This document shows, piece by piece, positions 17,950-27,119 of a stretch of DNA of 64,000 nt. Made by a program: the position numbers and the translations under genes. This DNA comes from Paenibacillus nasutitermitis. GTDB lineage: Bacteria > Bacillota > Bacilli > Paenibacillales > Paenibacillaceae. Each line of letters begins with the position of its first letter. Positions within the stretch are counted from its first letter, which is position 1. Under the pieces are notes generated by a model. It saw only the letters and a list, made by a program, of their open reading frames with translations, had not been told where the DNA came from and did no database searches. The DNA is taken from contig NZ_BMHP01000001.1 in the NCBI RefSeq assembly GCF_014641075.1, positions 1,116,001 to 1,180,000 on the forward strand. The letters run 5' to 3'.

Positions 17950-19106
17950 TGGATGGTTTACGCTTGAATATGACGATTCATCCGTATTGCGGACGTTTCG
18001 GGCTGGCGACGGTATCGCTGCGGATCCATGATTTGCTGAACTATACGGCTATCGATCCTATGGTACAGCGGAAGCTGAGCGGAATGCAGCGCCGCAAAAT
18101 CGCCAACTATCTGCAGGAGCGGGAGCTGGACCATGTGTTCTTCGGTCCTGTCACCCTGAGCTTGCGGGAAGTGGGGGCGCTGGCCAAGGAAGAGGACCAT
18201 CTTGTGCTGCTGCATGGCGCAAAGCTCAGCATTCTCGATGGGCAGCACCGGATTCTGGCCCTTGGTTATACCAATGAACAACTGCTCAAGGAAAATCGCA
18301 AATGGGAGAAGGAAGTCGCGAAGCTCAAGCTCAAATGCCGTCGGTTCCCTGAAGATTCAACGGCCAAGGAGGAACTGGAACAGGCGGAAGGGCTGCTTGC
18401 CCAAATGGAAGCCCGAAGGCTGGACTTGCTGGAAAGCGAGCTTTCCGTACAGCTTTATGTCGGCCTTGGGGAAGAGGAAGAGAAGCAGCTGTTCGGGGAT
18501 ATCAATTCCAAGGTGCAGCTCGTTAGCAAGGAATTGGGACATTCCTATGATGGGAGCGATCCGCTCAATCTGGTGCTGCAGCAGGTAGCCGATAATAATG
18601 AACTGTTGAAAACCGTCGGCATTGAACGCCGCAACAATCTGACCGCCTATAACAAAAATTTTACATGCTTCAGCTGGCTGTATTCCGTCGCGACTCTGCT
18701 CTTTACGGGTAAAATGAATCCAACCTATGAGCTTGCCCGCCGGATTCGCAAGGATCCCGCTACGCATGTGGAAATTCTCCATCAGTTTTTTAATGGGATC
18801 CTGCCGTATATGCCGGAGCAGCCGGGACTGGCTCCTTACATTTCTTCAAGCCGTGTTGTGCAGGAATCACTTGCGCTGTATGCCCATGAATTCCTGTACA
18901 ACGAGGACGGCAAATATAATCCAGGCTGGGCAAGCTGCCTGAAAGTGCTCGAAGGGGTGGATTGGACCCATCAGAATACAAGACTTGGCGAGTATTTCGG
19001 AAAGCTCGACAACGGAAAACTTAATATGGTCCATGAGAAATCCATGCGCAAGCATCTCCAGCTTATTGAATACTTGAAGGGAATGGAAAGCACAGTTGTC
19101 AATTAG
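17949..19106 (+). CDS. DGQHR-domain protein, DndB-like (second of a pair)
   Basis: A 385-residue paralogue or distant homologue of the preceding protein: ILDGQHRILALGY gives DGQHR at residues 97-101, and LFGDINSKVQLVSKEL matches the second element. Between them, residues ~113-158 form a charged, probably coiled-coil insertion (KENRKWEKEVAKLKLK and EELEQAEGLLAQMEARR) absent from the first protein. The one-base stop/start overlap with its partner implies coupled translation and perhaps a heteromeric complex. The function is not known; nucleic-acid binding is a reasonable guess from the family. Confidence 0.85.
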   Translation: MDGLRLNMTIHPYCGRFGLATVSLRIHDLLNYTAIDPMVQRKLSGMQRRKIANYLQERELDHVFFGPVTLSLREVGALAKEEDHLVLLHGAKLSILDGQHRILALGYTNEQLLKENRKWEKEVAKLKLKCRRFPEDSTAKEELEQAEGLLAQMEARRLDLLESELSVQLYVGLGEEEEKQLFGDINSKVQLVSKELGHSYDGSDPLNLVLQQVADNNELLKTVGIERRNNLTAYNKNFTCFSWLYSVATLLFTGKMNPTYELARRIRKDPATHVEILHQFFNGILPYMPEQPGLAPYISSSRVVQESLALYAHEFLYNEDGKYNPGWASCLKVLEGVDWTHQNTRLGEYFGKLDNGKLNMVHEKSMRKHLQLIEYLKGMESTVVN

Positions 19107-19167
19107 GAGAGTCTAGCAGTATGATAGGTCATGTAAGCCTACTAATGCTTGAGGAGGTTTTGGATTG

Positions 19168-19731
19168 ATGGTAGATATCGCGATTATCGGTGCGGGTCCC
19201 GCAGGAGGCAGCGCAGCGCTGTTTACAGCCAAAGCAGGGAAGAAGACGTTGCTGATCGACAGTGACCAGAGCGTTACGAAAAAAGCATGGCTCGAGAATC
19301 ATTATGGCGTTCCGGAAATTAAAGGCCCGGATCTTGTTGAGGTCGGGATCAAGCAGGCGCAGAAGTTTGGAGCCGAGTTGGTCAAGGCTAAAGTAACCCA
19401 GATTGAGAAAACTGAGGACGGCTTTCAAATCACAACCGATCAGGAAACCTATCAGGCAAAAGTGGTCATTCTCGCGACAGGATTTTTGCTCGATCTGGCG
19501 GAAACGACAGGCCTTGCGACCAAGCCGGGAACCGAACCGAGAGTGAAGGCGGTTTTTGATGTTGACGCTGCAGGCAGAACGAATGTGGAAGGAATCTGGG
19601 CGGCAGGAACCTGCGCCGGTGTAAGTGTCCATACGATTATCACGGCAGGCGATGGCGCAAAGGTCGCGATAAATGTAATTAGCGAGCTGGACGGTGCGCG
19701 TTATGTCGACCATGATATATTGAAAGCGTAA
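19168..19731 (+). CDS. Small FAD-binding oxidoreductase, thioredoxin-reductase-like
   Basis: A 187-residue flavoprotein. It has the N-terminal IIGAGPAGGSAAL dinucleotide motif, the central VVILATGF strand and the C-terminal GIWAAGTCAG flavin motif of thioredoxin reductase. The NAD(P)H domain, and the redox CxxC it carries, are missing, so the chain is roughly a FAD domain alone. An electron donor must come from elsewhere, or the flavin may serve another purpose. ATG 19168 follows GAGGAGG by 10 nt. Only 61 bp separate it from the DGQHR pair, with no terminator between, so the three form one operon. Confidence 0.8.
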   Translation: MVDIAIIGAGPAGGSAALFTAKAGKKTLLIDSDQSVTKKAWLENHYGVPEIKGPDLVEVGIKQAQKFGAELVKAKVTQIEKTEDGFQITTDQETYQAKVVILATGFLLDLAETTGLATKPGTEPRVKAVFDVDAAGRTNVEGIWAAGTCAGVSVHTIITAGDGAKVAINVISELDGARYVDHDILKA

Positions 19732-19770
19732 TGAAAGCCTAAGCTGTTATCATATTGAATAATTCCTATA

Positions 19771-19817
19771 AAAGGCAGGGCAGCCGCTCTTGGAGCAAAG
19801 GCTTTCCTGCTTTTTTC
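19771..19817 (+). terminator. Probable terminator of the DGQHR/flavoprotein operon
   Basis: AAAGGCAGG (19771-19779) can pair with CCTGC (19806-19810) and inner GCC/GGC pairs, followed by TTTTTT. The stem is imperfect. Confidence 0.55.
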
Positions 19818-19915
19818 CTATGCTTGAAAGCAATGACGTTAGCCGTTTCTTCTTAATCCAGTTATAATAGAGAGATGCGGCGTATAAGCATCCTTAGCAG
19901 AAGCGGAGTGAATGT

Positions 19916-21079
19916 ATGAGGGTTTTTCGGATGGTTGGCACAATAATTGCGGTGCTTGGGGTTTTTATAGGCCTGCAATGGTATATTGGCTGGAATGGAT
20001 CGGTTTTTCTTTCTGCTGTAACGGATGGTAATTCCGGCGCTGTTTATTGGGTTTTTTTCTGGTTGATAGCTTTCTCTTATATCATATCCCGCCTGCTTGA
20101 GAGATTGATTCCAGGTCCTCTGCCGCGCGGGCTCAAGTGGATCGGCTCTTATTGGTTTGCGGTATTCGAATACAGTGTTCTGCTGCTGCCAGTGGCGGAT
20201 CTCATAGTCTGGATCCTGCTGCGGACAGACACGCTTTCCCGGGAAACAGCGATAATCGCTGTTGGTTCCGCCGTTCTGGCCATTCTGGCCGCTATATTGG
20301 CACGGGGCTCCTGGAATGCGTGGAATCCAGTTGTACGGCATTATTCAATCGTTGTAAACAAACAGGCGGGCCAGCTGAAACAGCTTCGCATCGCGGCAGC
20401 GTCCGACCTGCATTTAGGAACTATTGTGGGTACCCGTTACCTGAAGCTGCTTGTGGAACGGGTTAATCAGCTCAAGCCGGATATCGTGCTGCTTCCGGGA
20501 GACGTAATCGATGACGATGTTGAACCTTTCCGCAGGCTTGATCTGGGGAGCGTAATGAAGGGTTTTAAATCCCGCTTCGGCACCTATGCGGTGCTGGGCA
20601 ATCATGAATATATTGGCGGCAAGAAAGAAGAGTTCATTGCACTTATGGCTAAAGCGGGAATTCCCGTCCTGACGGACCAGACTACTAAAATTGCCGACAG
20701 TTTCTATTTGGTGGGCCGCAAGGACAAGGCCGCGCAAAGTGTCCGGACCGGCCAAAGCGGCCGTCTATCCATCAAGGAGCTTATCGGGGATTTAGACCAA
20801 CAACTACCGCTAATTATGCTTGATCATCAACCATCCTCGATTGCTGAAGCAGCTGACAACGGGATTGACGTTTCACTTCATGGCCATACGCACCGGGGAC
20901 AAATGGCGCCGAATCATCTGCTTACCCGGAGGATTTTTGAATTGGATTGGGGTTATCTGCAAAAAGGCAAGCTTCATGCCATTGTAAGCTCCGGCTACGG
21001 AACCTGGGGGCCTCCCATACGGATCGGGAGCCGTTCGGAAATCGTAGACATTACGATTTCCTTTGAGCCGCTTGTTTAG
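19916..21079 (+). CDS. Membrane-anchored metallophosphoesterase
   Basis: A 387-residue protein with about four hydrophobic segments in its first 130 residues, then a calcineurin-type phosphoesterase domain. The metal-binding motifs are present in order: AASDLHLG, LLPGDVIDDD, VLGNHEY and HGHTHRGQ. It hydrolyses a phosphate ester, possibly a lipid or nucleotide, at the membrane; the substrate is unknown. It resembles YkuE-like membrane phosphoesterases. A GTGAATGTATG region supplies the start at 19916, preceded by AAGCGGAG. Confidence 0.87.
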   Translation: MRVFRMVGTIIAVLGVFIGLQWYIGWNGSVFLSAVTDGNSGAVYWVFFWLIAFSYIISRLLERLIPGPLPRGLKWIGSYWFAVFEYSVLLLPVADLIVWILLRTDTLSRETAIIAVGSAVLAILAAILARGSWNAWNPVVRHYSIVVNKQAGQLKQLRIAAASDLHLGTIVGTRYLKLLVERVNQLKPDIVLLPGDVIDDDVEPFRRLDLGSVMKGFKSRFGTYAVLGNHEYIGGKKEEFIALMAKAGIPVLTDQTTKIADSFYLVGRKDKAAQSVRTGQSGRLSIKELIGDLDQQLPLIMLDHQPSSIAEAADNGIDVSLHGHTHRGQMAPNHLLTRRIFELDWGYLQKGKLHAIVSSGYGTWGPPIRIGSRSEIVDITISFEPLV

Positions 21080-21194
21080 CTGCTATGCATTAGACGACGG
21101 GCAGCATTTGGTTTAGGTCTCCTCGTAAGCCTTTATGTACCAGAGGGTCGAAGGCGTATCCACAACTACACCATTTTTGGGAGTGTATGTCGAA

Positions 21195-23459
21195 ATGGAG
21201 ATGGAAATCCGGCCTGTTCGCCGAAATTCTATATTTATCGAATGGCTGCTTAATCGAATATACAGCATGTTTGATTACGATACGCGCTACTGGCGATATT
21301 CGCTGATTGGACCTTGGCTTGCCTGCTCCGCTATGCTGGCGGCCGCGGCGCTTGGAATGCCCACAGGATTTGGCGTGGTTTTCGACACGACAGCTATTTT
21401 TCTGCTTGGTTCGATCGGCCTGGCGCTGGGTGCGGTAATCATTGCTTTTATACTCTCGCTTTGCTATTTGCCATTGCCCCGTTTTTATGCGGGTGCGCTG
21501 CTTTTTACCGGTATGGTTATTTATGTGATCTGGTATTATGCGGATGCGGGAACGATATTATCGCTTATTCTTTCACTTATCCTTACATTGGCGGGGACGG
21601 CGGCCGGGCTGCTGGCGGGGCTGCTGGCCAGCCGGCAGATTAAGCTTCGGTCAAAGCTGGCCGTACTGCTGACTGGGTTTATCCTTTGTATGGGAGCGGC
21701 TTATTGGCCTTGGCAGGACAACGCGGCGATGCCCGCCTTAGCCCAGGAAGTCCCCGACGATGCATTCGTAGTCCCTTCCCTGGAGGCGGATAATCCCGCT
21801 AAGCCTGGCCATTTCAGCATCAACAGCTTCACTTACGGCAGCGGGGAGGATCTTCGCCGGGATGAATTCGGCGAGTCGGCCGATTTGGTCTCGCAATCTG
21901 TCGATGCATCGGCATATATCAGCCACTGGCCTTGGCTTCGCTCTTTTTTCTGGGGATTTGACGAAACGGCGCTCCCCTTGAATGGCAGAGTGTGGATGCC
22001 GGAGGGCGCCGGGCCTTTCCCTCTGGTGTTGATCGTCCATGGCAACCACCTGATGGAACAGTTTTCCGATGAAGGTTATGAATACCTGGGCGAGCTTCTG
22101 GCCAGCAGAGGATTTATCGCTGTTTCTGTGGATGAGAATTTTCTGAATTATTCCGTGTGGGCCGATATTCCCAATCAGGATATGAAGGTAAGAGCCTGGA
22201 TTTTGCTTCAGCACCTCCAGCAGATTGCGGTTTTCAACAAGCAGGAGGGAAATCCTTTTTACAATAAGGTGGATCTGCAGCAGGTGGGACTGATCGGGCA
22301 CTCCAGGGGCGGCCAAGCGGCAGCGATGGCGGCTGACCCTTCCAAATGGTTTGCTTCCGATACGACCTTGAATCTGTTGGACGATATTGAGGTTCAAGCG
22401 GTTATCGGTATTGCGCCTACGGACAAAACGGTCGACAAGCAGCTCGCATCGCTCGATGACATCTATTATTTGACGCTTCAGGGTGCTAATGACGGCGATG
22501 TCGATACTTTTACGGGAGAGCGCCAGTACATCCGCAGCACTTTCACGCCAGGCTCGGAACGCTTCAAGGCCTCCCTTTACATCGCACGGGCGAACCACAG
22601 CCGCTTCAACTCCGATTGGGGCACCAGGGACGACAGTCTTCCCGGGGGGTTGTTGTTGACGCAGAAAGGCATGATGGACGCTGCCGACCAGCAGCAGATC
22701 GCCAAGGTGTATGTTTCTGCATTGATGGAGGTAGCGCTTCATGGCAATACGCTGTACAAGCCGTTGTTCAGCGATTACCGGGTGGCGGGGAAATGGCTTC
22801 CCGAAGCTGCCTATACAAGCCGCTTTGAAGACGGGAGCTTTAAGGAGCTGGCCCGTTTCGACGACGCATCCGGTAAACTGAACCAGCAAGGCGGAGTCAC
22901 CGTTCAGGCGGATGATTTGAAATGGTCGAAGGAAGATGCGGAAGACCGTAACGGCAACGGCAAGGGCACAAAGGGCGCAGTGCTGGAGTGGAAGGAGCAG
23001 GAGGGGGGTTCCTACACGCTGGAGCTGGACGATTCTCTGAATGAAGAGCTGGCTATAAATGAGAATACGAGTCTGGTATTCTCCATGTCCAATCTGGAGC
23101 AAAATGTACAGGGCGGGGACGAATCCCCCGTTATGTCATTGCCTTTTGTCGATATTCAGCTGGAAAGCCGGGACGGCGTACAGGTGAAGCTGGCGCTTGA
23201 CCGTTTTCTTCCCGTAGTCTGGCAGCCTCATGCCGTATTCACGATTGCCTCATGGCTGGAGAACGGAATCAAGGACGGCAAGTACAAGGAGTCCACTCAG
23301 CCTGTATTCCAGACGTACCGTTTGCCCTTGGCTCAATTTCAGGCGGAGAATCCGCAGTTTGAACCAAGCCAGCTATCGCGTATCACTTTCTTTCTGTCTG
23401 GCAGCGAAGGCAAAATTATGCTGGATGATATCGGGATCGATGAGCCGGCTTTTTCATAA
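21195..23459 (+). CDS. Large membrane-bound alpha/beta hydrolase
   Basis: About 754 residues. The first ~190 hold several membrane helices (for example SLILSLILTLAGTAAGLLAG). A long extracytoplasmic part follows with an alpha/beta-hydrolase core: LVLIVHGNHLMEQF (oxyanion region) and the nucleophile elbow LIGHSRGGQAAAMA. An His-containing RANHSRFNSDW may supply the catalytic base. The C-terminal ~200 residues look like a beta-sandwich. It is probably an esterase or peptidase of the cell surface; the substrate is unknown. The start is uncertain: ATG 21195 or an upstream in-frame ATG at 21135, neither with an ideal ribosome site. Confidence 0.75.
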   Translation: MEMEIRPVRRNSIFIEWLLNRIYSMFDYDTRYWRYSLIGPWLACSAMLAAAALGMPTGFGVVFDTTAIFLLGSIGLALGAVIIAFILSLCYLPLPRFYAGALLFTGMVIYVIWYYADAGTILSLILSLILTLAGTAAGLLAGLLASRQIKLRSKLAVLLTGFILCMGAAYWPWQDNAAMPALAQEVPDDAFVVPSLEADNPAKPGHFSINSFTYGSGEDLRRDEFGESADLVSQSVDASAYISHWPWLRSFFWGFDETALPLNGRVWMPEGAGPFPLVLIVHGNHLMEQFSDEGYEYLGELLASRGFIAVSVDENFLNYSVWADIPNQDMKVRAWILLQHLQQIAVFNKQEGNPFYNKVDLQQVGLIGHSRGGQAAAMAADPSKWFASDTTLNLLDDIEVQAVIGIAPTDKTVDKQLASLDDIYYLTLQGANDGDVDTFTGERQYIRSTFTPGSERFKASLYIARANHSRFNSDWGTRDDSLPGGLLLTQKGMMDAADQQQIAKVYVSALMEVALHGNTLYKPLFSDYRVAGKWLPEAAYTSRFEDGSFKELARFDDASGKLNQQGGVTVQADDLKWSKEDAEDRNGNGKGTKGAVLEWKEQEGGSYTLELDDSLNEELAINENTSLVFSMSNLEQNVQGGDESPVMSLPFVDIQLESRDGVQVKLALDRFLPVVWQPHAVFTIASWLENGIKDGKYKESTQPVFQTYRLPLAQFQAENPQFEPSQLSRITFFLSGSEGKIMLDDIGIDEPAFS

Positions 23460-23533
23460 ATCCCCGATAAAAAAGCTTTTATGAGCCGTGCCGCTACTTA
23501 AACGCCAAGGGCACGCTTTCGCTTGGCAGCCAT

Positions 23534-23579
23534 GCCGGTCACCGCCTCTTTACAGGAGCGCGGCGACCGGCTCTTTTTA
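23534..23579 (+). terminator. Intrinsic terminator
   Basis: GCCGGTC-CCGC ... GCGG-GACCGGC stem followed by TCTTTTTAT, after the hydrolase gene. Confidence 0.8.
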
Positions 23580-23732
23580 TTAAATGAATAAATGTTCCGC
23601 TTGATATACGGTTATCCTACATTCATCCATATCGCTGCTAAATGCGTCCATATTCAGCTATGCGGCCCGCACCTATACTTAAATCGTATTGGCAAGCTTA
23701 CAGGAAGAATTTCTAGGGAGGACATAGAAAAA

Positions 23733-25919
23733 ATGACCATTCACTATAATCCAAGCCATCAGCTTTTTCATTTGCAGACTCCATCCATGAGTTATATTTT
23801 TCAGGCGCTTAACGGTTATCCGGCCCAACTGTACTGGGGACGCAAAATTAAGGAGGCTCATCCCGGGCGCTTGCTTGAGCGTGTAGAGCGGGCTTCCTTC
23901 AGTGCCACTCCGCTACGGGAGGACCGCACAATATCCCTGGATACGCTGCCTCATGAATATCCCGGCTACGGAACGACAGACACGCGAACGCCTGCCTACG
24001 AAGTGCTGCTCTCCAATGGATCAAGCGCCACAGAGCTCCACTATGTCTCGCACCGGATCGAGACCGGCAAACCCAAGCTGGACAATCTTCCGGCGGTATA
24101 TGCGGAGAACGAGGATGAAGCGCAAACTCTGATTGTTGTACTGGCTGATGAACAGGCAGGACTTCAGGTAGAGCTGAGCTATACGGTATTCGAGAAATAC
24201 GACGCTCTTATCCGCTCCTCGCGGATCATCAATCAAGGAACGGAAGCGCTGATGCTGCGGCGCGCGCTTAGCGTCAGCGTCGATCTGCCTCATGACCGCT
24301 ACGATATGCTGCAGCTGTCGGGGACTTGGACGCGGGAGCGTTACATCCATCGCCGCTCTCTGATGCCTGGCACGCAATCGGTCGAGAGCCGGCGGGGCTC
24401 CAGCAGCCATATGCACAATCCGTTCTTTGCCCTCTTGGGCACGGATGCCACGGAGGACCAGGGAGAGGTGTACGGCTTCAGTCTGGTCTACAGCGGAAAC
24501 TTTGCAGGAGGGGTCGAGGTGGATCAGTACCATACCTCCCGCGCTTACCTGGGTATCAACCCTTTTGATTTCTCCTGGCTGCTTGAGGCCGGGGAAATGT
24601 TCCAGACACCGGAAGCGGTTATGGTCTTCTCCGCGCAAGGTCTGGGAACGATGTCCCGCACCTACCATGAGCTTTACCGGACGAGGCTTTGCCGCGGGGT
24701 ATTCCGCGATGCCGTGCGTCCGATTCTGGTTAATAACTGGGAAGCCACTTACTTCAATTTCAACGCGGACAAAATCGAAGCCATTGCCAAGGCGGGAAGC
24801 GAGCTTGGTATTGAGCTTCTTGTATTGGATGACGGGTGGTTCGGACACCGCGACAGCGATAACAGCTCGCTTGGAGACTGGGTGGTAGATAAGAGCAAGC
24901 TGCCGGCCGGTCTTGCCGATCTCGCAGAGCGGGTGCGCAGTCAAGGTCTTCAGTTCGGGCTCTGGTTCGAGCCGGAGATGATCTCGCCTGACAGCGACTT
25001 ATACCGCGCTCATCCGGATTGGTGCCTGCATGTGGAGGGCAGAAGACGCTCGGAAGCCAGAAGTCAGCTTATCCTTGATCTCTCCAGAGCAGATGTTCAG
25101 GATTATATTGTTCAGGCGGTAAGCGATATTCTCCAAAGCGCCCCGATTACGTATGTGAAATGGGATATGAACCGCAATATGACGGAAATCGGGTCGGCGC
25201 TGCTGCCTGCCAGCCGCCAGCGCGAGACCGCCCACCGTTATATGCTTGGCCTTTACAGCGTGTTGGAGAGAATTACCTCCGCGTTTCCTGATATCTTGTT
25301 CGAGAGCTGCTCCGGCGGCGGAGGCCGCTTCGACCCCGGCATGTTGTACTACATGCCTCAAACCTGGACCAGCGATAACTCCGATGCCATCAGCCGGCTG
25401 AAGATTCAATACGGAACAAGCATCGTATATCCCGTTAGCTCCATGGGGGCGCATGTGTCCGCTATTCCGAATCACCAGGTGGGGCGGAACACGCCGCTTA
25501 AGACCCGCGCGGATGTGGCCATGTCCGGCAATTTCGGTTATGAACTCGATCTAACGCAGTTCAGTGATGCTGAGAAATCGGAAGTCAAAAGCCAGATCGA
25601 GATGGTGAAAGAGATTCGCGAGCTCACACAGTTCGGTCTGTTCTACAGACTCCTCAGTCCATTCGAAGGCAACGAGACCGCCTGGATGTTTGTATCTTGC
25701 GACCGCTCCGAGGCGCTAGTAGTCCACGTGACGGTGCTAAACGAACCCAATGCCCGGCTTGACCGCCTGCGTCTGAAAGGACTGGACCCCGACCGCAATT
25801 ATGAACAAGTCGGAACGGATGAGCTTATCGGAGGCGACGAGCTGATGTATGCCGGAATTGTCAAGCCTCAAGCCCGGCATGATTATGCCAGTGTCGTTTA
25901 CCGTTTTAGGGCGGTGTAG
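23733..25919 (+). CDS. Alpha-galactosidase, glycoside hydrolase family 36
   Basis: A 728-residue cytoplasmic enzyme that removes terminal alpha-1,6-galactose from raffinose-type sugars. The nucleophile is Asp478 in VKWDMNR and the acid/base is Asp548 in WTSDNSDA; these are the same numbers as in Geobacillus AgaA-type enzymes. WFGHRDSDN and ELLVLDDGW are further GH36 motifs. The start ATG at 23733 follows AGGGAGGAC by about 10 nt; the frame is open for 47 more codons upstream, but that extension does not fit the family. No transporter is adjacent, so it stands as a single gene. Confidence 0.95.
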   Translation: MTIHYNPSHQLFHLQTPSMSYIFQALNGYPAQLYWGRKIKEAHPGRLLERVERASFSATPLREDRTISLDTLPHEYPGYGTTDTRTPAYEVLLSNGSSATELHYVSHRIETGKPKLDNLPAVYAENEDEAQTLIVVLADEQAGLQVELSYTVFEKYDALIRSSRIINQGTEALMLRRALSVSVDLPHDRYDMLQLSGTWTRERYIHRRSLMPGTQSVESRRGSSSHMHNPFFALLGTDATEDQGEVYGFSLVYSGNFAGGVEVDQYHTSRAYLGINPFDFSWLLEAGEMFQTPEAVMVFSAQGLGTMSRTYHELYRTRLCRGVFRDAVRPILVNNWEATYFNFNADKIEAIAKAGSELGIELLVLDDGWFGHRDSDNSSLGDWVVDKSKLPAGLADLAERVRSQGLQFGLWFEPEMISPDSDLYRAHPDWCLHVEGRRRSEARSQLILDLSRADVQDYIVQAVSDILQSAPITYVKWDMNRNMTEIGSALLPASRQRETAHRYMLGLYSVLERITSAFPDILFESCSGGGGRFDPGMLYYMPQTWTSDNSDAISRLKIQYGTSIVYPVSSMGAHVSAIPNHQVGRNTPLKTRADVAMSGNFGYELDLTQFSDAEKSEVKSQIEMVKEIRELTQFGLFYRLLSPFEGNETAWMFVSCDRSEALVVHVTVLNEPNARLDRLRLKGLDPDRNYEQVGTDELIGGDELMYAGIVKPQARHDYASVVYRFRAV

Positions 25920-26079
25920 CGTTTACCGGGGCGGCATCGGGTCTTCGTTGTCAAGGATCCTCTTTTTGATTTAAGCTTCTCTATTAAATGGTTGTTTTTA
26001 CCGGGACATGACAACGGACAACCTTCCCAGATTCCGCATATGGTGTTATATGGAACCATAAAAGGGGGGGGGGAGGACC

Positions 26080-26475
26080 GTGCAGCATTTCAGTGTTTGT
26101 TCGTTGTTGGCAGCAATTGGCTCCGTATTGACGTTTTCCTTTGGAATGTGGCCGGAGTCGCTCACTCTGCTGCTTGTTGCCATGGGTATTGATTATATAA
26201 CCGGTATTTCAGCGGCCATGATCGAACAGAAGGGGCTGAGCAGCCTGGTGGGGGCTTGGGGTATTGCCAAGAAAGGCATCATGCTGCTGGTTATTCTGCT
26301 TGCACACCGCATTGACGTTCTTTTTGGGCTGCAGAATATGGCGATGGGCGGTGCCATATATTTTTACTTGGCCAATGAGCTGATTTCTATTACCGAGAAT
26401 TTGGGCAGAATCGGTGTTCCTATGCCGGACAAACTGCGTCAGCTCATCGAAGTGCTCAAAAATAAAAAAAATTAA
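26080..26475 (+). CDS. Holin-family small membrane protein
   Basis: A 131-residue protein with three to four membrane helices, typical of the TcdE/UtxA (phage holin 4) family: SLLAAIGSVLTFSFG, LLLVAMGIDYITGISAA and KKGIMLLVILLAHRID. The IDYITG motif is characteristic. Holins make holes that let lytic enzymes or toxins out, yet no endolysin or phage gene adjoins it. The GTG start at 26080 follows a run of ten G residues and GGAGGA (26064-26076). The gene is flanked by its own terminator, so it is a single unit. Confidence 0.8.
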   Translation: MQHFSVCSLLAAIGSVLTFSFGMWPESLTLLLVAMGIDYITGISAAMIEQKGLSSLVGAWGIAKKGIMLLVILLAHRIDVLFGLQNMAMGGAIYFYLANELISITENLGRIGVPMPDKLRQLIEVLKNKKN

Positions 26476-26499
26476 AGCGGTATAACTCATCCTCCCCGA

Positions 26500-26528
26500 G
26501 GTCAGTCTAATAGGACTGGCCTTTTTTT
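26500..26528 (+). terminator. Intrinsic terminator
   Basis: GGTCAGTC ... GACTGGCC stem (one G-T pair) followed by seven T residues, after the holin-like gene. Confidence 0.85.
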
Positions 26529-26545
26529 GTATTCGGGTGCCTTCC

Positions 26546-26574
26546 TTGCATTACAGGTGTTTCTAGTTTATAAT
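26546..26574 (+). promoter_or_regulatory. Sigma-A-type promoter
   Basis: TTGCAT, 17 nt, TATAAT, placed about 45 bp before the start of the gene at 26620. Confidence 0.7.
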
Positions 26575-26619
26575 GGGAACAAATGTTCTGTTTAGTGGAG
26601 ATAATGGAGGGGTCTTAGA

Positions 26620-26994
26620 ATGGCCATTAATATGAGCCCGCAGCCGCCCGTTCAAATCGGCAGAGAGCTGGAGCTTGTGAAGCGTTATGTTCTGCTCGGT
26701 ATTTTGATGCTTATTCTTGACCATGATATTCGTGTTGTCGGATCGGCGGCAACGAAGCTGCCAAGAGTTTATGAATCGATGCTGCGCGGACTGCAGGATC
26801 GCGTAATGCTGGAGCTGGCCGCGTTGCGGCGGCAGTTTCGGGAAAGCGGGATTCATATCTATGAGGAGAAGCGTGGCGATGTTGGAATCACAACCAAATA
26901 TGTCTGTCAGGGCTATCATCATGAATTTTCGCTGCGCTGGACATTCATCCGTGCCGAGGCGGAACGGCTATTAAAGACGTATATGGTCAAATAA
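26620..26994 (+). CDS. Uncharacterised cytoplasmic protein (124 aa)
   Basis: A soluble-looking 124-residue protein with no membrane segment beyond a short hydrophobic stretch (YVLLGILMLILDHDIRVV). Helical N-terminal part, and a C-terminal YVCQGYHHEFSLRWTFIRAE that looks like a beta strand and helix. I do not recognise the family; it has the look of a conserved small Bacillales protein. A consensus promoter precedes it and AATGGAGGGG supplies the ribosome site. Confidence 0.75.
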   Translation: MAINMSPQPPVQIGRELELVKRYVLLGILMLILDHDIRVVGSAATKLPRVYESMLRGLQDRVMLELAALRRQFRESGIHIYEEKRGDVGITTKYVCQGYHHEFSLRWTFIRAEAERLLKTYMVK

Positions 26995-27119
26995 CGTTCA
27001 TCGTTTTGTCAAAAAGCCAATTTTTTTTGCTCCTTTATGCACTTTATGGTTGAGAACAATGGATGATGTTAGGTAATATAAGAAGTAGACATTCTGATGA
27101 AGAAGGGGAGCAAGGAGAA

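Noticed and set aside
26080..26475. A prophage, suggested by the holin-like gene.
   Set aside because: No endolysin, structural or integrase gene is nearby; neighbours are ordinary chromosomal genes.
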